A DNA stretch of 64,000 nt from Pyricularia pennisetigena (taxonomy: Eukaryota; Ascomycota; Sordariomycetes; Magnaporthales; Pyriculariaceae), in contig NC_043742.1 of the NCBI RefSeq assembly GCF_004337985.1, forward strand, positions 6,758,641 to 6,822,640, written 5' to 3'. Positions 36,006 through 46,877 of this stretch are shown piece after piece. The position numbers and the translations under genes are program-made. How positions within the stretch are numbered: the first letter of the stretch is position 1; every line of letters starts with the position of its first letter. The notes below the pieces were generated by a model. The model had not been told where the DNA came from, did no database searches, and saw only the letters and a program-made list of their open reading frames with translations.

Positions 36006-36013
36006 CATAAATC

Positions 36014-38356
36014 ATGTCAGCAACCGAAATCCCACGTACCACAGGCCCTGGCAGGCTGATAGCAGCTCACGAGCGAAGAGCAGCAAGCAGTGACGACTCA
36101 TCCAGCTCGCAATCCAGAACCATGACTATTCCTGTGCAATCCGAATCCTCACACATCGAGGGTGAGCTACGAGACGTTATAGACGACACCCCAAAGAAGC
36201 CTAAAACCCGTCATTCGATCTTCCGCGGCATCTCACGTATCGCTTCTTCCCCTACTATTGGCCTCACTCTGGGCCACTCCCGGACCGCATCTGTCCCTTA
36301 TAGCAGCGGATCAAGCCTCTCTTCTGTCAGCCTATCGACCGTGTCCAGCTCTTCTCCTTTCACCCCAACCTCGACCTCGTCTTATTTTCCATCTACGGAT
36401 TCTCCTCTCGAACGCGACGGGGTCGGCTCGTCTAGCGGATCAGGGACATCGTCTCCTAGCTGCTCACTTGGAAAATGGTCGCCGGAGGAGATTCGTGTCC
36501 GTCAGTTGAACGTGGAAAGTCTCGCTCACAATGGCAGCAACCTTGCGAAGTCTTCCATACCAGCTAAGCTAGTCTCTACCAGGAAGATCGGCCAAAGACG
36601 CAAGGAATCTTGGGCGAGTATGCCCTTGGAAATCAAAATACACATCTTGTCACATTTGAATGCACGAGAGCTGGTTCTGCTGGCGCGGGTCAGCAAAGAG
36701 CTCCGTGAATTATGTTTCGATGGTCAGCTGTGGACTACGTTTGATGCCTCGAGCTTCTACAAGAGAATACCGTCCCACGTCTTGACAAACACCTTGGTGC
36801 GGGCGGGTTCCTTTGTCCAACACCTGAACTTAAGAGGCTGCATACAGCTTTCGGGCTCGACTCCTTTCGACCAAGTTCCGAAATTATGCACGAATCTCCA
36901 CAGCTTAACCTTGGAGGGTTGCTTTATCAAGCGCAACATACTACACAGCTTGCTCGAGAGCAATGTGAAGCTGCGTCGGATCAATCTCACGGGCCTCAAG
37001 TCTGTCTGCAACTCCACTTGCAGGATAATTGCCGAAACGTGCCCGCGCCTGGAGGTGTTCAACGTGTCCTTCTGCACCGACCTGGACGCTCGTGGTATCA
37101 AATCAGTTCTCGACCGCTGCCCGCTGCTGACGGACGTTCGCGCTGCCGAGGTCAGGGGTTTCGAGAGACATGATGTGGCAGCTGCCATATTTCGTGCCAC
37201 AAACCTCACAAGACTTACACTCAACGGATGCCGAGAAATTGACGATGCATCGTTCAAGATTATGTTGCTGGGAACGGACCCAAAGTTTGACCTGTTAACA
37301 GATCTTCCTATGGTTGCGCCGAGGAAGTGGCGCCACCTGGGATTGAGTTATTGCGATGGTATCACCAATGAGGGATTCGGAGCCATGGGCCACCTCGTCC
37401 CCGACCTGGAGAGCTTAGAACTTAGCAGATGCGGCTCTTTGTCAGATGCGGGTCTGGGTCCTGTGCTGGCTACGACTCCTAGGCTCACTCGTCTAGACCT
37501 CGAGGACTGCGCGCTTCTGACAAACACAACCTTGTCAACTCATTTAGCTAAAGCACCGTGTGCCCCGTCGCTCAAGCACCTTACAGTCAGCCACTGCGAG
37601 AATTTGGGCGATGCGGGCTTGATGCCGGTGGTTCGCGCCTGCAAGAGCTTGCAGGTCCTGGAGATGGACAACACTAGAGCGAGTGATCTGGTAATTTGCG
37701 AACTCTCAGCAATGATAAGAGCCCGGTCGAAGCATACTACGCAACTACCCCAGATATCTCTGAGAGTGGTCGCTTACGACTGCTCCAACATTACTTGGAT
37801 GGGTATCAGGGAGGTCCTTTCGCGGAATTGCGAGGCTGCCCCGCGAGCCCGGAAACAAATAAGCCAGAATGCATGGCGGGCTGAAGCAGAGCGTGTCTAT
37901 GCACTGATAGAAGAGGTATCCAGCAGAGCTGGCCCTCAGGGAAGTGGGCAAGGAAATGTTGCCAGCGAAACGAACAATACCAGCGCAGCCAAACGTCAAC
38001 CAAGGAGAACAGGCGGCAGTCCCTCTGAGTTGTCAAAACAGCCCTCGGACCAGCAGACTTATCCGAGCGACATCATCGGCATAAAGTGCTACTACGCATG
38101 GCAGCAGACGGTGGACGAGCACACCAAACGCGTGCTGGCGGGCGAGCTGACCCGTGCCGCACGCCTTGAGCGCAGCTGGGCAGCATGGATGCAGGCCGAC
38201 GAGGAACAGGAGGCCGGTGGCGGCATCAGGCTCACGAGGCGACGGCGGACAAGAGCGCGAGAGGCGCAGATGGTCCATGCCGATGAGGAGGTTGGCGGGA
38301 ACGGCGCAGGAGCCAGGAGAAGGGCGCGGACTGCAAGCTCATGCGTTGTCATGTGA
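36014..38356 (+). CDS. F-box / leucine-rich-repeat protein with C-terminal CaaX box
   Basis: Single-exon gene, 780 aa. The first 190 residues are Ser/Thr-rich and disordered. An F-box lies at about 199-245 (ASMPLEIKIHILSHLNAREL...WTTFD), followed by Amn1-type leucine-rich repeats at about 255-600 with repeating L-x-L-x-x-C units (LRGCIQLS, LEGCFIKR, LSRCGSLSDAGL). F-box proteins of this build are substrate receptors of SCF (Skp1-cullin-F-box) ubiquitin ligases; the fission-yeast Pof2 and Grr1-like proteins are the nearest types I know. After the repeats comes a helical, basic region. The protein ends in CVVM, a good CaaX prenylation signal (Met at the end favours farnesyl). This suggests membrane attachment, as in animal FBXL2. 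The substrate cannot be inferred. Confidence 0.88.
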   Translation: MSATEIPRTTGPGRLIAAHERRAASSDDSSSSQSRTMTIPVQSESSHIEGELRDVIDDTPKKPKTRHSIFRGISRIASSPTIGLTLGHSRTASVPYSSGSSLSSVSLSTVSSSSPFTPTSTSSYFPSTDSPLERDGVGSSSGSGTSSPSCSLGKWSPEEIRVRQLNVESLAHNGSNLAKSSIPAKLVSTRKIGQRRKESWASMPLEIKIHILSHLNARELVLLARVSKELRELCFDGQLWTTFDASSFYKRIPSHVLTNTLVRAGSFVQHLNLRGCIQLSGSTPFDQVPKLCTNLHSLTLEGCFIKRNILHSLLESNVKLRRINLTGLKSVCNSTCRIIAETCPRLEVFNVSFCTDLDARGIKSVLDRCPLLTDVRAAEVRGFERHDVAAAIFRATNLTRLTLNGCREIDDASFKIMLLGTDPKFDLLTDLPMVAPRKWRHLGLSYCDGITNEGFGAMGHLVPDLESLELSRCGSLSDAGLGPVLATTPRLTRLDLEDCALLTNTTLSTHLAKAPCAPSLKHLTVSHCENLGDAGLMPVVRACKSLQVLEMDNTRASDLVICELSAMIRARSKHTTQLPQISLRVVAYDCSNITWMGIREVLSRNCEAAPRARKQISQNAWRAEAERVYALIEEVSSRAGPQGSGQGNVASETNNTSAAKRQPRRTGGSPSELSKQPSDQQTYPSDIIGIKCYYAWQQTVDEHTKRVLAGELTRAARLERSWAAWMQADEEQEAGGGIRLTRRRRTRAREAQMVHADEEVGGNGAGARRRARTASSCVVM

Positions 38357-39157
38357 GCAGAAACGTGCATATTACATTGGAGCTTTGATCGCTGCTTTTT
38401 TAGTGTCGAAACTTGACCTTATAGAGTTGAATGCTGGCTAGCACCATTACATTCATGATGCGGACTTTCGCTCTCTTTTTTTTCCATTCTGCTTGCTGGC
38501 TTTTCCCCTTTAGTCTATTGTTAAATCTCTTGTTCGAATCATGTAGCGTTTCTGGGGAGTTTTGGCGTGGGACTTCCTCGGGTGGGATATAGGGGTTATT
38601 GTGATCAGGGCGTTTGGAACGTTCTTTAGACGGCGCAACGGCGCTGTTAGGAATATTGGTATTTGTTTACTCATTTGGTCTTTGCGCGGCACAAGAAATT
38701 CTCTTGATGGTCTGACAGTATACGAATGTCTTGTTGGTGTCATAGTCGATAAGCTACCATTCATTTATGGACGCGCAATGTAAATACGTTACCGGTTCTT
38801 ATCAAGACAATAATACCGGTAAAATGAATACACTGCATAGCTCCCCTTATTACATGTGGTAACACGAGCAGTCGAGAAAATATTGTCATCTTCGAATATT
38901 AGTCTGCACCAGCGTTAACTGCAATATAGGTCCGGGTGAAAACAGCTCAAAAGACAAAGAGTAAGAGTTAAGAAACGCATCCCTTTTTTGGTGAACCCTT
39001 TGCGAACCCTCAAACACCACACAAGACAGACAAGCCCAACTGACTGCCAGTAAGACACCTGTTGTTTATCCAACAGGGACAGTGGGCTCGTCATGATTTC
39101 TTTTTTTGGTCTTTTTTCATGTTTTTACTTTTTTCCGTCTCTTGTTCGTACAAAATT
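38357..39157. other. convergent intergenic region, F-box and LEU2 3' ends
   Basis: This is about 800 bp holding both 3' UTRs. Two ACCGGT hexamers lie about 30 bp apart near 38789 and 38816. No gene was seen. Confidence 0.6.
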
Positions 39158-40816
39158 CTACAGCAGCTTTTTCAGCTCTGCAATGACGGCCTCACCCATC
39201 TCCTTGGTGCCGGCGTTACCGCCAAGATCCTTGGTCCTGACACCGCCGTCGATGGCGGCCTTGACGGCGGCCTCGACCGCGTCAGCCTCGGCGGGCATGC
39301 GCAGCGAGTAGCGAAGCATCATGGCCACCGAAAGGATCGTGCCCACGGGGTTGACGATGCCCTTGCCTGAAATGTCGGGGGCGGAGCCTGAAGATAGGAA
39401 CTATTGTCAGACTATACCGGAAACAATGCAACAGAAAGTTGAACTTTGGCAAAAACAAAATCAACCAGGTCGACCATCTCAAACCTACCGTGAATGGGCT
39501 CGTAAATTCCGTTGCACCGGCTCTGGCCGTCCGGGATGGTACCCAGGCTGGCACTAGGCAGCAGGCCCAAGCTACCGGGAATTACGCTAGCCTCGTCGCT
39601 GATGATGTCGCCAAACAGGTTGCTGGTGATGACGACGCCGTTGAGCGCCCTGGGGTTCTTGACCATAAGCATGGCGGCCGAGTCAATGAGGTGGTGGCCC
39701 AACTCGAGCTGGGGGAACTCCTTGGCAAAGATCTCGTCAACCACCTTCCTCCACAGCCGGCTCGTAGCCAGGACGTTGGCCTTGTCCAGACTCCAGACCT
39801 TAGCGGGCGGGTTGCGGGCGAGGGCCAGCTGGGCGCCCAGGCGGGCTATCCTCTCGATCTCGTGGCGCGAGTAGGGCTCCGTGTCGAGCGCATACCCAGA
39901 GCCGTCGTCCTCGGTGCGGTCGCCAAAGTAGATGCCTCCGGTGAGCTCACGGACGACGACAAAGTCGGTGCCGCGACAGACATCAGCCTTGAGCGGCGAA
40001 AAGTCCACCAGCGAGTCCGAGGCGAACGAGCACGGGCGGAGGTTGCCAAATGTGCCGAGCTCCTTTCGGAGCTTGAGGAGACCTTGTTCCGGCCTCACTG
40101 GTGACGAGGGGCCCCATTCCGGTCCGCCGATGGCGCCGAGGAGGATGGCGTCGGCGGACTTTGCGGCAGCGAGGGCCTCGTCGGTTAGGGGGCTACCATG
40201 AGTGTTGATTGAGGCCTGAGGTTAATTTGTCCGGTTTTAGCAAGGGGTTCCTTTCGCTATTCAGGGAGAATTAAATGGGGCTCTTTCAGAATTTTGAATC
40301 TGGCACGCTGCCGCAACGCCGCAAAGCCTTGGTGTGCCTTTCGCCAAGCAAAGTCGTGGCCTTGCCCAGAAACCAAAAAGGCGCGTGCGTACAGGGAAGC
40401 ATCGGGGTGGTCAAGCAAAAAGTCAAACTTACACCACCTAGCAGATGATCCTGCAAGTTGAACTTGACACCCGTCTTGCTCTTTTCCTCAACAGTCCTGA
40501 GAACCTGTAGGGGCAAAGAAAACCGTGCAGTTAGCAAGCAACTCGTTATTCAACCAGCCATCCGCCTTTGCCACCAGCTACAGGCTAGCTTATGGAATGA
40601 GATGGTTTTCACCTTGACAGCCTCGGCGACGACCTGTAACGGCGATCCATTGTAAGCAGTTAGTTGGCTTGAACGTCATACACACAGACGAAGCAGACGA
40701 AGTCGGGAAGATTGCAGGTGCAACCGGAAGTTTACTGTCCGTTCAAAATGGCCAGGAAAACGCACCTCAGGGCCGGCGTGGTCACCGGCAAATACGACAA
40801 TGTTGAACGACGACAT
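39158..40816 (-). CDS. LEU2: 3-isopropylmalate dehydrogenase (leucine biosynthesis)
   Basis: Five exons: 40816-40766, 40633-40613, 40504-40433, 40215-39489 and 39387-39158. Introns are 132, 108, 217 and 101 bp; total 366 aa. Exon 2 is only 21 nt and encodes VVAEAVK. The enzyme oxidises and decarboxylates (2R,3S)-3-isopropylmalate with NAD+ to the precursor of leucine. Family landmarks: GDHAGPE near the N-terminus (GDGIGPE in most homologues), [34 protein letters not shown], the active-site-region TSRLWRK, and [24 protein letters not shown] with the metal-binding Asp cluster. Length matches the family. Pezizomycotina often carry two LEU2 paralogues; the GDHxGPE form is known to me from one of these. 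No perfect Leu3-type CCGGNNCCGG site was found upstream; CCGGGGATCCGA near 40961 only resembles one. Confidence 0.95.
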
Positions 40817-41802
40817 GGCGGGGAGCTTTGTGAAGGGAAGACAAGATAAACAGATGAAAATGAGAAATGATTTTCAATCCCTCGTTCGTCGAAACGTCTG
40901 TCCGGCAGGCAGTCTTTCTCGAGGAGTGTTGTAGACAATAATAATGAGAAAAGAGGTATCCGGGGATCCGAGGGGCAAAGTCTCGATTGGCAATTTAAAT
41001 GAGTTGCAGAATTGGGCCCCGAAGCTCATTCAAACCAAGAAGCTCGACCTTGTTCGTGTAAGTTGCTGCCGTCGAAAGCAAAGCTCCCTCCGATCAACCT
41101 CCGCGCCCACTAAATGGTGGAGGAAGACATGGGACCAGTCGAAACCCCGCCGTCCGACACCGGCTCCCTCCCTGAGCTCAGCTAATCGATAACGCCGTCG
41201 TGGGTACAAGTCCGAGTTTGCTGTTGGTGGTTGGTGGGTGCCGTTGCAGCTGGCTATTTTTATTTGGGAAACGTAGCACATGGCGTTTGAGTATCCTGGA
41301 TCTTGGGTCCCCTTGGAGTCTACCAAGATTAGAAGGCATATCATTTCATACAGGTGATAGCACCTGCAGCTCACATTGACTGCTCATGAAATCCTAGTGC
41401 CCTTTGGCAACTATATATAGACACGTTATGTTATGCTGTGCTATGCATTGCTGCCCATTCATACAGACAGTCCAAAATTCCCACAGTCGACTCATGCAAC
41501 GTATATATTTGGGTATCGCCATCCCCTTGGCCATCCTTCATGTTTATCATTTGTATGTCATCCCATGGTCGCTGTGTATATGCCCGCATTGTGCCCCTCA
41601 AAACTACAAAACAACCGGCAGCAAAATCAAGAAATGCAAGAGTCCAAGTTCATGAGGACGACCTCGTTGAAATTATCATCAAAAGAGGAGTCCCACGAGC
41701 ATCTCGGAAACCTATTGGGCCACAACAACCCAACCAGACAAAGAGGCGTGTGTCTCATGAACTAAGAACCACAAGGCCGGCTCCGTACTGCGATCCCCTC
41801 CC
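40817..41802. other. LEU2 promoter and 3' flank of the PHD-finger gene
   Basis: Both neighbours read on the minus strand, so the part next to 40816 is the LEU2 promoter/leader and the part next to 41803 the PHD gene's 3' UTR. A long plus-strand frame at 41438-41950 runs antisense into the PHD gene and is not believed. Confidence 0.6.
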
Positions 41803-44579
41803 TCACCGAAACTTGGCAAAGGACTTGTGCGCCAGAGGTGAAGATGCTCCCAGAGCCACATTCCTTCGATTCCTCGGAGTCTCGGCACAGAATGAGCAGA
41901 TGTACACGGACGGCATGTTGCGCTTGCTCACGTTGATGCACTTTCCGTGAAGCCACATCTCGCACGATTGACTACGGGGGCAACAAAAGTTAGCATAAAA
42001 AGCACGTCGCCTCGCCCTCTGACCAGCGCAGATTTGTCTTCCCCACAAGCTTACCATTGCACCATAAGCCCGTCGACTGTTTGCTCGCCCCCAGGGCTAC
42101 CGGCGCAAACGCATCGAACACGGTTTCGCGACGATGGCGTCGGCAGGCTCATCTCTGTCATTGTCGCTGGGGATAGCAAGGCAGGGTGTGAATGATGTCC
42201 GCTGAAACTGCGAGTGGCCGAGATTTTCAGCTTCTTTGGGCTGCCGTGATTCGCTGTTTGTCGCTGCCTCAGTCTCCTGAGTTCACTCTCGGCACCACCA
42301 GCGCCGTCATTTATCACTGTCTCGGCATCGCTTTCTTCGTCATGCTGGAGAGATATTTCGTGAGGTAGTAGCCGCCCACCAGTCTCCTGCCACCTTGGCC
42401 TAGAACCGGAAACTTCCAAAGAGTCCGGGAGGGCATATGATCGAGGCCTTCTACATTTGGCCGGGATCACTATCTCCTCATCATCGGTCGAAGACGCATA
42501 GTCGTCATACTCCTCCTCAGCCGAGCGCCCCGAGCGTGCCGAGCGCGTCCGTCTGCTTGGAAATACCTCCTCCACGCTAGCATGTCCGTCCGCGTTTACG
42601 GTGATCCTGGCGAGGGTCGGCCTGAACGCGAGCTGCGGCTGGGGGGATGCCTCAGGGATGGAGTTCAAACTCGACAAACGGGAGTGGTGGTGGTCTTTGA
42701 ATGGTGAAGACCGGCCTGAAGATCGCATGCTACCGGTTGACGAAGGTCGACTGAGAGGCCGCTGCGGCGGCTGCTGCGGTTGAAGGTGGGGAGGAGGTTG
42801 CAAGGGCCTTTGCGTGGCTGGTGCAAGAACGGGCATTTTGTTGGTTCCCGAAGCTCTACCTGTCCGTTTCTGGCTTCTGTGTTCGCTGAAGCTCCTAGAC
42901 ACGGCAGGGCGAGCCACACTGGTTTTTGCGGGTGGATTTACTGTGTTTGCTCTGCTGCTTACCGGCCTAGAGGGCGCCAGCTCGCGCATAGACGCTTTGG
43001 ATATGCCAAAATCTTGGATCTGAGAGGAGGACCGGACCACACCCGATGAAGCCGAGCTCAGAGAGACGTGTGTCTGTGGCTGCACCCTGTGGGACGGACC
43101 GTCCATGTTGACTGATGAGGGTCTACTGAGAAGCAAACCAGGATTCACGCCGTCACTCGTGTGGGATACACTAAATGGGTCATCAAAGGATCCTTGGTAA
43201 AGTTCTGTGCTGTCCAAGCCCAAAGAGACCTGATCGAGCGAAGCGGATACTGCAGTGAACGATATGTCGCCGCTTGATGTGGTTGTCTTGGGTGCAAGTG
43301 GACGTTCACGTTTCGTGGGGCGTCGCTGCTTGTTCTGCGAACGCGAAGTGCTCCGTTGCTGCTGAGGTTGGGGCTGTGGTTGTGTATGTTGCACATCTGC
43401 CTGGGTTTGTCCAAGCTGTCCATCTTGAGCCTGTGTGCTGGCATCCTGGAACATCTGGGCCGTCGCGTCCCAACCTGATGGGTCCATGGAAATATGCTGC
43501 GTTGGGCTCAAGGTGTGATGACCCTGCAGCATACCCGAGCCAGCGGCGCCAAAGTCGATATCCAGGCCCAGGCCTGAAAAGCCGCCGTTGTTATTCCACA
43601 TGTTTGGGTCAGGAAAGAGAGACGCCGACGCCGGTGCTGACAAGGGATAGGCAAACATGTCACCGGGCGAGGTCACGAACACAGGCATATCGTTTGGATC
43701 CGGGGCGCCTGTCCCAGAAAAATCATGGAATCCTTGAGCATCCTGCATGGTCTCGTGTTCGGTATTGATGTTGGGGACGGGCTTTCGCCGAGATGTCCTT
43801 TTGTGGGTCGAAGATGGCGGTGTTATTGTTTGCCCTTGGTCAGCGGGTCCGGCGTCTCGCCGCCGGACCTTTCTCGCTCTTTTAGGCGGTGGCTCTTCGG
43901 GTCGAGGTACCGAGTCTTCCCCGTTAGGATGTGACAATGGGAGACGATTCGAAGGGTCGGACAGTGGTTTGAGTGCGGCCGGGTCAGACAAAGACGTTTC
44001 AAAGCCACTTGCTAAACGAGTTCTCTTGCGGCTATTCACAGCGTCTTGTCCAGTGATTTGGTTAAAAGGATCCCTGCCGCCAAAGCCACCCCAATCAAGG
44101 TCTCGTGGCGATGAATCTCCTCCAATATGCTTAAATTTTGCGCCGAGAGGAGAAACGCCTTCTTCCAGGCGAGGCACACCGTACGCCTCGCTGTTCTGCT
44201 GATCGTCTAAAGTTTCGAATACAGGGCTCGGTAAGAGTGCCGTCGAGGGTGTACCGTGAGAGAAAGTTGCAGAAGGTGATAAGGCCCGCCGGTTACCAAA
44301 GCTGTTTTGATGGCAACGAAAAAGGTAAGCCTCTTACATCTCCAAGTAACGTAGGTAGAAAAAGTACCAGCAGAAAGATGGCTAAACTTGAGGTGTATCT
44401 GAGAGAATAGATACTGGTGCCTCTGGGATATGGGCCCTGCCTAGCTGAGATCTTTGATACAGGAGATACAAAAGTCTTGGATAGCAAGCACCCAGAGTTG
44501 CCGACACGATAGCACAGGGCAAGAAACAAGACAGAAACCAAAAGTTAGCATACCTGGTATCCAATCGCTCTCCAGTCAT
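41803..44579 (-). CDS. PHD-finger protein, probable chromatin reader
   Basis: Three exons: 44579-44554, 44301-42055 and 41971-41803; 813 aa. The 26-nt first exon (ATG, ending at donor GTATGC) is needed because the long exon has no suitable ATG. It joins in frame to give MTGERLDT followed by SFGNRRALSPS. The last intron (83 bp, CTAAC branch, GTAG acceptor) splits a zinc-ligand Cys codon of the PHD finger. The finger is complete C4HC3: Cys739, 741, 758, 761, His766, Cys769, 783 and 786, with the usual Trp764 before the His. The rest is disordered and rich in Ser, Pro and Gln, with basic patches (PPKRARKVRRR) suited to nuclear import. PHD fingers usually read histone H3 tails; no catalytic domain is present, so the partner complex is unknown. 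The first exon is inferred and the finger is certain. Confidence 0.85.
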
Positions 44580-46135
44580 ATCAGTTCAGATCCAGAGATT
44601 CTTGGCGCAGTCCCGGTTATGGCCACGCATGCGAACGACCTCAGAAAAGGTACATTCCAGCCCCGAACATTAATCGCTCTTGGTTGAGGTTCACGTGGGA
44701 TGTGGACTGCGCTCAGTTGCGAAGGTAAGGTGCTGCTAGACCAGGCTGCTTTTCAATATTACCCGCGGCAGAGCGAAGAGAGACGGAGGAGAGCACAAAC
44801 GAAGTCCTGGGTGACTTCTTGGTAGAGTGGGTGTGTTGCTGTGTCGTTGCAACAATGCATACGCGGGGGTTGCCGAGAAATCCTTAAAGCAGAAGCAACC
44901 CCTGCAAAATGAGCCTAAAAAATGACGGGTACTCGTTCGGGGGAGGAATTCTAAATCTCGGGATCGAATCCAAGCTCGGTTGTCATTTGGGTCATTACTG
45001 AAATGGTTCGTAAAAATAGGGCGTATCTGATCGTAAGCTAGCGTGGTTTGCTTTGCCTTTTTGGTTTGCTTTGGTGGTAGCGTCTCTTGCAAAGAGAAAA
45101 ATAAGACTTTGGCCAAGTGGGAATTGGAATTGGGAAATTGTGGCAGGCCGTTTATTTCATTACAGATTTGTTTCTGTGCACAAAACCCAACCCTTTCACT
45201 TTGTTAGCGAGTCAATTCCCGCGCGGTTGTTGCTTTTGTACGACAAAACCTGAGTGCCCTCCGAAGACATTGAAAAGAGGGAAGGGAGGAGAAAAAAAAG
45301 TCTGAAGCCCATTTAGGGGTCCACAATCTTTGTGGTTGCCAGAGCAAACAAGCGGGCAAAACGGACTGTACTGTAGCGTTGGTGGGCTACGTGCGGGTAA
45401 AGGCACCACTTTGATTGGGATGTAGGGTAAGGGAGAAGAAAAGTAACGATTTCCCATATGATGGTTGACAGGTACATACCCTGTAAATTTTTGTACCCGG
45501 TATGTTGAGAAATCAAATGGCCGAGATAGACAGACAGTGTCGCCGGCTACAAACTCGCAGGGAAGGGGAAGCAAGAAAACAAGAGTCAGGAATGCAGCAA
45601 GCACACACAGTAAAAAACGCAAAAGTAACTAAACCAGATGGCAGTCTTCTGTCTGACGGGAGACGGGATGAAAAAAAAAAAAAAAAAAAAATAATGATAA
45701 TAATAGGGAGGCTCCCGAGGGGATGCGCCGGGGCGGAAAGTTCGCTAAGACCAGGGAGGCAAAGAGATATAACCGCTCACTTTTGCTCGCTCGCTCCTCA
45801 GGTTGCTACGCTACACACAGGACGCTACAGCACGTCCTGCGAAAAGCGTACAGGGGCCCCTCGCACCCAAGTAATCCGCAGTCGACTTTGTAGTGGATCG
45901 GGTATTGGGTGCACAAGCACGGCAAGGCAAGCGGGGACCGACCGCACTTTTCCGACTCCGCGCCCAAAGGAAAAGGTTGACGTTGGGAAATGGGTGGCTT
46001 ATTGGTTGGCTGTGAGAAAATCCAAAAGGAACGCATTAAATGTTGCCAGCCCGGAGATTCCGGGGGAATTTACAGTACTCGAATCTAATAATTGGAGACA
46101 TACAAACACACAAAAGACACGGCGTATGGTTTGTG
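44580..46135. other. promoter side of the PHD gene and gene-poor sequence
   Basis: This includes the promoter of the minus-strand PHD gene and an A21 run at 45671-45691. An ATG-started plus-strand frame at 45502-46173 (223 aa) reads through that A-run as poly-Lys. Its length is only mildly above chance, and no domain is visible, so I leave it uncalled. Confidence 0.4.
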
Positions 46136-46401
46136 ATGATGGGTGCAAGCGCCGATGGAACGGGCCCTGGTAGGCCAATGACGGACGAATCGCAGTGCCG
46201 CTGTTGTGTTGCCGCAACCTCGAGCCTGGACAAGCTGAGTCGGCCTGGTGGAGATAGTGACAGAGCTCCCCTGAGCTGCAACCAGGTAAGGACGTAAGGA
46301 GGGTACTGGAGTAATGACCAGCCTGTCCTGAATCCTCTACATAGTATTCATTGGGTCCCGCTAACCTACAGATACCAAGGATAGAAACTAATGATCGATG
46401 A
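46136..46401 (+). CDS. candidate small two-exon gene (59 aa)
   Basis: Exon 46136-46285 starts at paired ATG codons and stays open for 50 codons to donor CAG/GTAAGG. The 86-bp intron ends in a textbook fungal branch and acceptor (GCTAAC then CTACAG). Exon 46372-46401 continues in phase 0 for nine codons and stops at TGA. The peptide has a Cys cluster (QCRCC) but no signal peptide and matches nothing I know. The intron is more convincing than the peptide: the locus may instead be a spliced non-coding RNA or a 5' leader. It stands alone in a gene-poor region. Confidence 0.28.
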
Positions 46402-46834
46402 CGGAATCATTGAGTAAACCCTTGTAAACTTGAACAACCAAGAGGGAGAGATCCTAAGGTAGCGCCTCGGGAATTAAAAGACATTCCGGAGCAACGCAGT
46501 AGACAAAGGATTTACGAATAGACGCAACAAAACGATGACCAAGGCGCAAAGTGGGGGACGATGCATGCGGTCAGCTAAAAGCGTTGCACTAATTTTGAAG
46601 AGGTAGGCGACTCTTTACTGCAGTAATTGCCACCACTAGACAAGACTGGACATGTAGGCAATAGCAAAGCTGCGCAGTGAGCATTCCATTCCAGGTTCGC
46701 CAACACGATGCTTGCTGTATCACATCTGGTATTGGCAGCCGCCGTGTTTGTGACCTCTACCCCTTGCTGTCTTTTCTCTCTCTCTCTTTCTCTCTTTTTG
46801 CGGCTCCGAGAAAAGGCCACTTGCGAAACGAAAG

Positions 46835-46877
<43 letters not shown>

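Larger units (their letters stand above)
31934..36013. other. divergent intergenic region between PSK1 and the F-box gene
   Basis: This 4.1 kb stretch holds both promoters. Features are a palindrome-like CTACCTAGGTAG near 32263, TACC-rich clusters at 35252-35290, a T37 run, and a CT microsatellite just before the F-box start codon. Open frames here start at non-ATG codons or lack any domain (for example 33499-33744 and 35314-35751). None is called. Confidence 0.5.

Noticed and set aside
40955..40970. Possible Leu3 binding site upstream of LEU2
   Set aside because: CCGGGGATCCGA lacks the second intact CCGG half with correct spacing.
45502..46173. 223-aa plus-strand ORF with ATG
   Set aside because: It reads through an A21 run as poly-Lys, shows no domain, and its length is near the chance expectation for a 64 kb window.
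46450..46475. Sequence resembling the large-subunit rRNA CTTAAGGTAGC motif
   Set aside because: Only about a dozen bases match and the flanks do not resemble rRNA.
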